A program made the position numbers and the translations under genes. The notes under the pieces are model-generated. The model worked only from the letters and a program-made list of their open reading frames with translations. It made no database searches and was not told the origin of the DNA. From an uncultured Alphaproteobacteria bacterium (lineage in GTDB: Bacteria; Pseudomonadota; Alphaproteobacteria; Paracaedibacterales; CAIULA01): a stretch of 10,671 bases of DNA. The stretch is from NCBI GenBank assembly GCA_903905285.1, contig CAIVFQ010000204.1, positions 1 to 10,671 on the forward strand. The letters are read 5' to 3'. This document shows, in pieces, positions 4,633 to 10,671 of the stretch (the first letter of the stretch is position 1; each line of letters opens with the position of its first letter).

Positions 4633-5277
4633 ATGAAAGTATTAACTGTAGCAAACAGAAAAGGTGGGGCAGGGAAGTCTACTTGTGCGGCCCATTTGGC
4701 TTCAGAAGCAGTAAGAAGTGGACTTAAAACAATTTTAATAGATATGGATCCTCAGAAGACACTAGAAATGTGGTGGGGGAAAAGAGATGAAGAAAATCCC
4801 TATTTAATAGACACAAATGCTAATGACTTACCAAAATCAATAGAAACTTTACGTGAAAAGTCTTTTGATTTATGCATAATAGACACCCCCGGCGATGCTA
4901 GCCAAAATGCTATCTCAGGAATTAAAGTTGCTGATCTGGTTATAATCCCCTCCAAACCTACTGCTCCTGATCTTTCAGCGATAGGAAGAACGATAAGCAT
5001 GGTGGAGGAGAGTAATAAGGCATTTGTGTTTATAATTACGCAAGGGATAGTGAGAGCAAAAGCGACTCTACAAGCTGCGTCAGTACTGTCGCAGTTTGGA
5101 ACAGTGGCTCCAGCAGTAGTTTCTAATAGAACAGCATATGCTACTGCAATGGGTCTTGGAAGTTCCGCGTGTTTACTTGATAAACAGGCTGAGGGGGAGA
5201 TTCAGCAAGTGTGGGATTTTGTAAAAGCAAGATTATTTGAAGAACAAAAATCAAATAAGAAGAAATTAACCACATAG
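4633..5277 (+). CDS. parA: ParA-family partition ATPase (short, type Ib-like)
   Basis: From ATG 4633 the product is 214 residues, the size of short ParA proteins without an N-terminal helix-turn-helix. Residues 10-17 (KGGAGKST) are the deviant Walker A motif with its signature lysine, DMDPQ (37-41) is the A' motif, and CIIDTPG (81-87) is Walker B with D84. IIPSKPTAPDL near 104-114 is the usual following block. ParA proteins polymerise or bind the nucleoid with ATP and move plasmid copies through a centromere-binding partner, here most likely the next gene. Earlier in-frame starts (TTG 4579, ATG 4603) exist, but homology begins at MKVLTVANRKGG and AAGG (4618-4621) lies 11 bases before ATG 4633. 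The upstream palindrome suggests autoregulation. Confidence 0.9.
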   Translation: MKVLTVANRKGGAGKSTCAAHLASEAVRSGLKTILIDMDPQKTLEMWWGKRDEENPYLIDTNANDLPKSIETLREKSFDLCIIDTPGDASQNAISGIKVADLVIIPSKPTAPDLSAIGRTISMVEESNKAFVFIITQGIVRAKATLQAASVLSQFGTVAPAVVSNRTAYATAMGLGSSACLLDKQAEGEIQQVWDFVKARLFEEQKSNKKKLTT

Positions 5278-5289
5278 AGGAATTAAATC

Positions 5290-5544
5290 ATGGCTAAGCC
5301 AAAGTTTACTCTTACGGCTGATCTAGTAAATATAGAACCAGAAGCTATCGTTGCTAGCCAATCGTCAACTGTATCTAATGTGGAAATAGAGCAACCACAA
5401 AAAAAAGTCATAAAATATGAAAGGCTGAGTTTGAATATTCCAAAAGATTTAAAAAAAAACTTTCAGCTATGGTGTATACAAAAGGGTTTTAATATGACTC
5501 AGGCTCTAGAGACCGCGATTAAGAAAATTATGGATAACACTTAA
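5290..5544 (+). CDS. Ribbon-helix-helix partition partner (ParG/ParB-like small protein)
   Basis: The 84-residue protein begins 12 bases after the parA stop with GAGGA eight bases before its ATG, so it is co-transcribed and efficiently translated. Residues 1-42 are polar and probably flexible. Residues 43-51 (YERLSLNIP) form a beta strand, 52-65 and 69-82 the two helices (PKDLKKNFQLWCIQKG, MTQALETAIKKI) of an RHH DNA-binding dimer. A mobile N-terminus before an RHH fold is the plan of ParG-type centromere-binding proteins, in which the tail stimulates the ParA ATPase. The binding sites are probably among the repeat clusters at 3821-4577. Family membership beyond RHH is not certain. Confidence 0.75.
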   Translation: MAKPKFTLTADLVNIEPEAIVASQSSTVSNVEIEQPQKKVIKYERLSLNIPKDLKKNFQLWCIQKGFNMTQALETAIKKIMDNT

Positions 5545-5659
5545 AAATAATTTAATTATGCCATGTGTTTTGACGACCTTCATGTCTACTCTTACTCAGG
5601 TATAGAAGAGGGTAGGGGAGATCAAGTGCCTACGCATCGTAAAATTTTAAGAAATTTAT

Positions 5660-5861
5660 TTACAAAAACGGCTCCTCCGTACCTTTGCTTAAGATACCCA
5701 GATAATCACTATAAACGAATATTTTGTGTCGCCCTTTTCCAGTAATTTCTTTGACAATACCAAGTGATTGGAGTGCTGATAGACTACGAATCACCGTCGA
5801 TTGTGACAAGTTTGTTTTTTCTCGGATAGAGGTTGTATTGGAAATAGGATGCCGTTGTAAG
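5660..5861 (-). pseudogene. Fic-family protein, C-terminal winged-helix remnant
   Basis: A minus-strand frame enters from the IS end at 5861 and stops with TAA at 5660-5662, giving 66 residues from LQRHPISNTTSIREK to GTEEPFL. The pattern of a helix-turn-helix (NLSQSTVIRSLSALQSLGIV), then KEITGKGRHKIFVYSDYLGIL is the C-terminal winged helix found after the Fic domain in many Fic/DOC-family proteins. The Fic core with its HxFxxGNGR motif is absent, cut off by the insertion sequence. No start codon is usable. Full-length relatives AMPylate target proteins, and some act as toxins or regulators. The fragment is convergent with the par operon. Another DNA-binding protein with the same tail is possible but less likely. 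Confidence 0.65.
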
Positions 5862-5876
5862 GGCTTTGTTCGGGAG
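5862..5876 (+). repeat. Left terminal inverted repeat of the IS903-group element
   Basis: GGCTTTGTTCGGGAG reads inward from 5862. The Fic remnant ends at 5861 directly outside it. Confidence 0.85.
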
Positions 5877-5903
5877 GGTATCCCCTCTCTAATTTAGGGG
5901 CAA

Positions 5904-6911
5904 CTATCCTATTTTGATGGTGATGCACTTGCCGAATGCATTCCACTGATTAATGATGTTTCCGATAATAATACCCTCCCTTTTTTGGGATTCAATTTTT
6001 TGCGTTAAGAGGTTTGTGCCTATACATCTTTTAATCCTTGAAATTTGAGCTTCAACCAAGGATCGTTTGCCATAACCATATTTTTTGTGAAAAGCATAAA
6101 CCGTCCCCTTGTCTTTAATATATTGGACAATTTTGTCATTCCATTTGGTGTTATCGGCGCCATGAACCACGGCATTAGAAGGTGGAGGAATGACGGGAGT
6201 TATCCCTCGTTCTTGAAGTTTTTCAACACCTTCAATGCTGTAATAAGCGCCGTCGGCCATAACACTTTCTACGTTGATAGGTGACTGTTCATTAGGGATA
6301 AGGTTGGCCATCTCTTTAATGTCTGAAGATTCATACGTCGTTATATCAATGGTGTGTACATTCATCTCCGAATCTATGGCCAAATGAAGCTTACGCCAAG
6401 GTTTGTTTTTACAAACTTTGCCATACTTTTCCTCATACCAGTGGTTAGCCTTATCAAAATGCATGCCACTGCTATCAAGGATTAGGGAAATAGCTTCACC
6501 CTGCTGAAGACGCTTAACCAACTTGTCACAATACTGCTTGGTTCTAACAGGAAGGGCAGCAAACAAATCACTTAAATGACCAAAGCTTGGTGTCGGAATC
6601 TTAAGCTTTTTCGTTTTCCATAAATTCTCAAAGTAACCGGCTATTTGGCGCATTCTCCAGCCAAACAAACGGTAAAATGTATAGACAATCTCAATGTAAG
6701 CGTTGTTGTAAGTTACTTGTTGACCAGAAACGCCTTGGATATAGGGTGCCTTATTGAAAAGTTGGGACTCCAAGTCGCCCTGAGGAAAATAAAGGCTAAG
6801 AGCTCCTCGTTTTCTAAGGCTTTTATTGTAGTCTGGCCAGTTCGTTACTTTATAAGTTGGTTTGCTCTTTGGATTAACCCTAGGTGATTTTAGTTTGAGT
6901 TTATATGGCAT
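5904..6911 (-). CDS. IS5-family (IS903 group) DDE transposase
   Basis: The 335-residue protein has the N-terminal block YKVTNWPDYNKSLRKRG (20-36) shared by IS903-like transposases and a complete catalytic triad: D146 in LILDSSG, D220 in VMADGAYY and E287 in LVEAQISRIK, the last in the usual YREK-like arrangement of IS4/IS5 enzymes. PWRKLHLAID (171-180) is another family block. The length is typical and no frame break is seen, so the element could still be active. It lies between the inverted repeats with its start near the right end. No clear Shine-Dalgarno site precedes ATG 6911, which is common in transposases. A small hairpin, CCCCT-AGGGG (5882-5900), follows the stop. Confidence 0.93.
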   Translation of the reverse strand: MPYKLKLKSPRVNPKSKPTYKVTNWPDYNKSLRKRGALSLYFPQGDLESQLFNKAPYIQGVSGQQVTYNNAYIEIVYTFYRLFGWRMRQIAGYFENLWKTKKLKIPTPSFGHLSDLFAALPVRTKQYCDKLVKRLQQGEAISLILDSSGMHFDKANHWYEEKYGKVCKNKPWRKLHLAIDSEMNVHTIDITTYESSDIKEMANLIPNEQSPINVESVMADGAYYSIEGVEKLQERGITPVIPPPSNAVVHGADNTKWNDKIVQYIKDKGTVYAFHKKYGYGKRSLVEAQISRIKRCIGTNLLTQKIESQKREGIIIGNIINQWNAFGKCITIKIG

Positions 6912-6985
6912 CTAGCGTTTTTGTGGATTGCGAATGACTGAATTCATATTAGGATATTTATAAGCATTGTGCAAAATTACCACCT

Positions 6986-7000
6986 CTCCCGAACAAAGCC
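6986..7000 (-). repeat. Right terminal inverted repeat of the IS903-group element
   Basis: On the minus strand GGCTTTGTTCGGGAG reads inward from 7000, identical to the left end over 15 bases. The rep-derived fragment starts at 7001. Confidence 0.85.
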
Positions 7001-7257
7001 TATCGAAGCCAGGTGTGATGACTCTGAAACCGTTAAACAGTCTAGAAAATCTATCCTCACAACTTTCGGGGAGCAGACGTATCAATCTTGGTTTGAAGAA
7101 TTGACCATAACCCAAAAGGGGAGGGGACCTTGAGCTGAAAGCCAACAGTTCTTTCATAAGAGACTATATCCAAACTCATTACCTGAATAAGCTTGAGGAT
7201 TTAACGGGACAGTGGATGGATAAGGGGAGAATTACCGTTTTATCTCTAATCAGTTAA
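7001..7257 (+). pseudogene. Inverted second copy of the rep 3' end, frameshifted
   Basis: From the IS end this strand reads EARCDDSETVKQSRKSIL and on through TYQSWFEELTITQKGRG, almost the same as residues 311-352 of the initiator at 2134-3300. A deletion in the G-rich stretch near 7120 (24 bases where the intact copy has 29) then shifts the frame. Reading resumes as DLELKANSSFIRDYIQTHYL and ends GQWMDKGRITVLSLIS at TAA 7257. The matching block in the first copy is 2158-2374 in opposite orientation. The N-terminal three quarters are missing, cut exactly at the IS repeat. The different C-terminal ends mean this derives from a related replicon or that one copy was altered at its tail. Confidence 0.85.
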
Positions 7258-7777
7258 GGGAGGGGGCAGATTGCTTTTATCTTGGTTTTTGTTACCTCAA
7301 TAAGCTTCTGTTTATAGGGTGATTATTTCTTAGGCAAATGGTTTGCAATGAAGGCAGGGCTTGTTTTGATGGTGGTCTATCCCCCTTCTTTTTGGCATCT
7401 TATCCACAGGTTCTGTTAATTGTGGCGTTGTTGTGTGAATGGTAAAAACCACTGAGTTGATGTTGCAAGGTTTTAACTCATCCTTAAGTATTGAACGGGG
7501 TATAGAGAACCGCTGGTAAGTGAACGGTTTTGCGGGAAAATTCCTACCGCTGCTACGTGAGGTGAAAGGGGCGGCTGGTAGACATGGAAGGAGGGTAGAA
7601 CATCTTCGTCCTGTTAATGACTGGTGCAGCAACGTAGAAATGCTCATGATGGGTCTCAGTTTCGTTAAAAATAAATAACATTGAAGTACATTTATTTAAT
7701 TTTTCTTTTGAAAGAGTAATATGTTGGGATTAACCCTACTGTATTGCCAAAAGATGGCTACCCTACCAATCATGCCC
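7258..7777. other. Gene-free stretch between the rep remnant and recD2
   Basis: Apart from the DnaA box at 7400-7408, I see no recognisable gene. A minus-strand frame (7330-7647, 105 codons) and a plus-strand frame (about 7441-7677, broken by one TAA at 7517-7519) overlap; neither shows a known family or a convincing ribosome-binding site. The plus-strand reading ends MLMMGLSFVKNK and could be a decayed gene. No clear terminator follows recD2, which enters from the right. Confidence 0.4.
7400..7408 (+). promoter_or_regulatory. DnaA box beyond the dead rep copy
   Basis: TTATCCACA is a perfect consensus box, 143 bases past the stop of the rep remnant. The functional rep also has DnaA boxes just past its 3' end, so this may be the trace of a second origin. 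A single 9-mer can occur by chance. Confidence 0.4.
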
Positions 7778-9952
7778 CTAAGCTGTTAACCGTTTAAACA
7801 GAGTGGACCAGCGCTTTGTGCTGTTTTTGTTTTTTACTGCTATCACCAGAGCTTTCTTTTGTCCCACTAAGACAACCAATTTCTTTCCTCGGGTTATGGC
7901 GGTGTAGACGAGGTTCTTTTGCAACATCGTATAGTGTTGCATCATTAACGGAATGACTACGGCAGGGTACTCTGATCCCTGAGATTTATGGATGGTTGTG
8001 GCATAAGCCAGGACAATTTCATCCAGCTCATCAAAATCGTAGGTTATCGGACGGTTATCAAAGCTGATTATTAATTGAGAGTCTTCTGGGTTGACCAACT
8101 GGATAAAGCCGATATCCCCATTGTAGACTTCTTTGTCATAATTGTTTTGAATTTGCATGACTTTGTCACCAACACTGTAAGACCAACCAAACCGGTTGAT
8201 GCTGGTCTCAGAGGGAGGATTGAGAACTCTTTGCAATTCCACATTCATGTTACGGGCCCCCACCAGGCCGCGACTCATGGGGCACAGGACTTGGACGTCT
8301 AAGAAGGGATCAAGATTAAACCGTTGGGGGATGCGTTGGGTGAACAGCTTGAGTATTTTATCTAAGACCAATTCAGGTTCATCGGTTTCAAGAAAGTAAA
8401 AATCGCTATCGAGGCTGGAAATCGTAAGATCAGGCATCCGTCCTTGGTTGATGGCATGAGCTGTGGTTATGATGCGACTGTGTTGGGCTTGTCTAAAGAT
8501 CTCGGTAAGGTGAATCACCGGTAAAGCCTGAGACCGAATCAGATCAACCAAAACCTGTCCAGGTCCAACAGAAGGTAATTGATCCGCATCCCCAACGAGG
8601 AACAGGGAACAAGATAGGGGAAGGGCTTTAACCAGTGCGTTCATTAAGGGCACATCAACCATAGACATTTCGTCCACCACCACCAAATTATAGTCTAAGG
8701 GGAAATGTTCATTCCTTTTGAATCCCCCTTTAAGGGGATCTGTCTCTAAAAGGCGGTGGAGGGTTTTAGCCTCACATCCTGTTGCCTCACTCAGTCTTTT
8801 AGCTGCTCTGCCTGTCGGCGCAGTCAGGGCAATACGTATTTGTTTGCTTGCCAGAATTTTGAGAATGGCATTGATTAAGGTGGTCTTACCCACGCCTGGA
8901 CCGCCGGTAATAATCAGAACTTTAGAGGTAAGCGCTTTTTCAATAGCTTGTTTTTGGGTGGATGAAAGGACGATGTTTGCTGTTTCTTCAACCCATTGAA
9001 TGGCTAAAGAAGCGTTGATAGAGTGCCAGGGGAGGGGACCTTGTTTGAGCTTTAACAAGCGGTTGGCAGTATTCTGTTCGGCGAGGAAAAGGCCTTTAAG
9101 AAAGATACACTGTTGATCCTCTACCATTTCTTCGACGATTTCTCCTTGAACGCGTTCCAATTTTAAAGCCTGGTCAATCAATTCGAAGGGGATTTCTAAC
9201 AGCTTTTCAGATAGGGTCATCAGTTGGTCTTTTGGTAACCCACAGTGACCATTTTCCATAGCCGTGGTTAAGGCATATGACAGGCCAGCACGGGCTCTTA
9301 GCAAAGACGTCTTTTCAATGCCGAGGTTTCTGGCAATTTGATCAGCACTAACAAAGCCAATTCCCCGAATGTCTTTAGCCAATTGATAGGGGTTTTCTGA
9401 TAACACGCGGATTGCTTCTGCCCCATAGGTCTTATAGATTCTAACGGATCGTGTGGTACTGATCCCATGGCTATGCAAAAACAGCATAATATCGCGGATC
9501 ACTTTTTGATCAGCCCAGCCTTTGATAATTTGCTGGGCTCTTGCGGGACCAATACCTGAGATTTGTTGCAAGCGTTGAGGGTGTTCCTCAATAACCTGGA
9601 ACACGTCTTCTTTAAAAGCACTCAGAAGCTTTTTGGCATAGACAGGGCCGATGCCTTTGATCAACCCCGATCCTAAGTATTTCTGCATACCTTCTAATGT
9701 ATTGGGTGCCGTTACGGTCAGAGACTCGGCTTTAAATTGCAAGCCATGTTGACGATCATGAAGCCAATAACCACAGGCTTGAACAAACTCCCCCGCTGTA
9801 ATGGTTGGAGCATGTCCAACCAGCGTCACTAAATCTTTCTTCCCCTTAACCTGTACCTTTAAAACCCCAAAGCCAGTTTCAGCGCTGTGAAAGGTTACTC
9901 TCTCGATCAAACCCGTAAGGCTTTCAACGTGGGGAGAAGGTAAATCCATCAT
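7778..9952 (-). CDS. recD2: RecD2-type SF1B DNA helicase
   Basis: The 724-residue protein is full length for RecD2 (YrrC-like), the 5'-3' ssDNA helicase found in bacteria without RecBC or alongside it, acting in recombination and repair. Residues 1-80 form an OB-like N-terminal domain (LIERVTFHSAETGFGVLKV). Tandem helix-hairpin-helix motifs follow (IKGIGPVYAKKLL 98-110, ISGIGPARAQQII 131-143, IRGIGFVSADQIA 195-207). The RecA-like core shows GGPGVGKTT (350-358), APTGRAAKRL (378-387), VVVDEMSMVD (424-433), GDADQLPSVG (454-463), LTEIFRQ (482-488), TIHKSQGSEYP (653-663) and LVYTAITRGK (681-690), so all helicase motifs are present. ATG 9952 is followed at once by a second ATG, and no clear Shine-Dalgarno site is seen. 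It has no close operon partner. Plasmids also carry such helicases, for example in relaxase fusions, but no relaxase domain is present here. Confidence 0.95.
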   Translation of the reverse strand: MMDLPSPHVESLTGLIERVTFHSAETGFGVLKVQVKGKKDLVTLVGHAPTITAGEFVQACGYWLHDRQHGLQFKAESLTVTAPNTLEGMQKYLGSGLIKGIGPVYAKKLLSAFKEDVFQVIEEHPQRLQQISGIGPARAQQIIKGWADQKVIRDIMLFLHSHGISTTRSVRIYKTYGAEAIRVLSENPYQLAKDIRGIGFVSADQIARNLGIEKTSLLRARAGLSYALTTAMENGHCGLPKDQLMTLSEKLLEIPFELIDQALKLERVQGEIVEEMVEDQQCIFLKGLFLAEQNTANRLLKLKQGPLPWHSINASLAIQWVEETANIVLSSTQKQAIEKALTSKVLIITGGPGVGKTTLINAILKILASKQIRIALTAPTGRAAKRLSEATGCEAKTLHRLLETDPLKGGFKRNEHFPLDYNLVVVDEMSMVDVPLMNALVKALPLSCSLFLVGDADQLPSVGPGQVLVDLIRSQALPVIHLTEIFRQAQHSRIITTAHAINQGRMPDLTISSLDSDFYFLETDEPELVLDKILKLFTQRIPQRFNLDPFLDVQVLCPMSRGLVGARNMNVELQRVLNPPSETSINRFGWSYSVGDKVMQIQNNYDKEVYNGDIGFIQLVNPEDSQLIISFDNRPITYDFDELDEIVLAYATTIHKSQGSEYPAVVIPLMMQHYTMLQKNLVYTAITRGKKLVVLVGQKKALVIAVKNKNSTKRWSTLFKRLTA

Positions 9953-10009
9953 AAATCATCAAACAAAGTTTTGAGTAGCTTACGCTTTTTGTTTTTCTTT
10001 GTCTCTTGT

Positions 10010-10195
10010 TCAAAGAAAAACTGTTGAGTCGGATTTTCTATAAAGTCGTGTAAAGATCCTATACTCCTTGAGGTCTGAGTTGATCAGAAAACACCAAACA
10101 GGCTTTTTACTGTAACGTATTCCCAAGCGTTTATATCTTAGATTTTGGTCAGCCTTCAAGCTTGACGATACAATTGCCTTGGAATCAAGTCGCAT
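10010..10195 (-). CDS. Weakly supported hypothetical protein of 61 residues
   Basis: An ATG at 10195 opens a 61-codon frame, MRLDSKAIVSSS to KSDSTVFL, rich in basic and aromatic residues. GAGAG lies a few bases upstream. No family is recognised, no membrane segment or DNA-binding motif is evident, and it is followed by 57 bases before recD2. It may be a chance frame or the remnant of a decayed gene; the overlapping frames on the same strand are also partly open. Confidence 0.15.
   Translation of the reverse strand: MRLDSKAIVSSSLKADQNLRYKRLGIRYSKKPVWCFLINSDLKEYRIFTRLYRKSDSTVFL
10152..10169 (+). repeat. GCCTTCAAGCKTGACGAT repeat, copy 1
   Basis: GCCTTCAAGCTTGACGAT here recurs with one change at 10505-10522. 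The two copies share orientation and lie 353 bases apart. The function is unknown. Confidence 0.4.
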
Positions 10196-10671
10196 TCACT
10201 CTCAAGGCGTGTGTTTTCTTCATCGTTTTCCCCAATTTCTTTGAATGAGTAATGATACAGCTTCGAGAGAAGGTTCAGATAGGAAGAGATGGGTGTTTTG
10301 TAGAGTTATAGCATCTGCTTGTATCTTGCAAATAACCTTGAAACCTATAATCTTGGGTTTTTGAGGGGGGAAAGGTGAATCTGTGCGTCTGTCGAGGCTT
10401 TGAGTCTGTAAATGAGAGAAGATCCCTTTTCCTATAAGTTCAAAAGGTCGGACGGTGTCTCATTTCTGTAATTTAGACAATGTCGACTAAGAAATGTTGT
10501 TCATGCCTTCAAGCGTGACGATGAGCACCTGCGCTGTCTGTTTTCTTTTTTTGTTATTAGACCTGCTGCGTAAGTTGCATTTTAGGTAAAATAGTGAGAG
10601 TTTTGAGGGAAAACCGACCAAGGTAGTTCCCTCATGAGCCTAAGATACACAAAAATCGTCAAAAGTCCCAA
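10196..10671. other. Terminal stretch without a recognisable gene
   Basis: I see no convincing gene. A minus-strand frame is open for 80 codons (10220-10459, ending NWGKR) but has no ATG, GTG or TTG start; it could be a gene fragment. An inverted repeat, GAGGGAA (10605-10611) and TTCCCTC (10627-10633), with an inner ACC/GGT pairing, could form a hairpin near the window end. No T-run follows it, so it is not a typical terminator. Confidence 0.35.
10505..10522 (+). repeat. GCCTTCAAGCKTGACGAT repeat, copy 2
   Basis: GCCTTCAAGCGTGACGAT differs from copy 1 at one base (G for T at position 11). Confidence 0.4.

Larger units (their letters stand above)
5862..7000 (-). mobile_element. Complete IS5-family (IS903 group) insertion sequence, 1139 bp
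   Basis: The ends are inverted repeats beginning GGCTTTGTTCGGGAG on both sides (5862-5876, and 6986-7000 on the minus strand), which start like the GGCTTTGTTGAATAA ends of IS903. A single intact transposase fills the element. IS903-group insertions make 9-bp target duplications, but the flanks CGTTGTAAG (left) and TATCGAAGC (right) do not match. The two sides also belong to different broken genes. The element therefore sits at a recombination or deletion junction, not at a simple insertion. Confidence 0.88.

Noticed and set aside
42..5653. TAAAATTTTAAGAA present at both 42-55 and 5640-5653
   Set aside because: It is a low-complexity AT-rich 14-mer in unrelated contexts; chance is likely in DNA of this composition.
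7330..7647. Minus-strand frame of 105 codons beside recD2
   Set aside because: Unusual Ser/Pro/Arg-rich composition, no recognisable family, no good ribosome-binding site, and an overlapping plus-strand reading looks no worse. It is treated as gene-free.
8718..8999. Plus-strand frame within recD2
   Set aside because: It lies opposite the conserved Walker A and motif Ia coding sequence and has no independent signal.

Overview
The window reads as plasmid backbone (or an integrated plasmid) of an intracellular-type alphaproteobacterium, most likely of the Holosporales/Rickettsiales kind. That guess rests on a replication protein that ends in a DnaA domain I-like module beside a short ParA and a small ribbon-helix-helix partner, in a genome full of broken insertion sequences. 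It is an inference from gene content; there is no rRNA or tRNA here to place the organism.

Layout. Positions 1-450 are a stack of IS debris: the apparent 3' end of an IS200/IS605 (TnpB-type) element abuts the 3' end of an IS6-family transposase, whose terminal repeat at 431-450 cuts a glycosyltransferase gene. The glycosyltransferase stub (to 834) and an NAD-dependent epimerase (831-1766) form a translationally coupled surface-sugar pair on the minus strand. A small possible gene (1912-2073) and two DnaA boxes (2122-2142) follow.

Positions 2134-5544 are the replication and partition core. On the minus strand a small RHH protein (3448-3690) precedes the replication initiator (2134-3300). Between them a strong plus-strand promoter fires into a bidirectional terminator, which predicts a short antisense RNA of about 65 nt over the rep leader. 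This matches the logic of pMV158-type copy control. An AT-rich, gene-free stretch (3712-4632) carries five related inverted-repeat clusters, then parA and an RHH partner gene form the partition operon on the plus strand.

Positions 5660-7257 are a rearrangement scar: a complete IS5-family (IS903 group) element with no target duplication. Its left end cuts off the C-terminus of a Fic-family protein, and its right end abuts an inverted, frameshifted second copy of the rep 3' end. A DnaA box at 7400 lies beyond it. Positions 7778-9952 hold an intact recD2 helicase on the minus strand. The last 700 bases hold only weak short frames, one repeated 18-bp motif and a hairpin.
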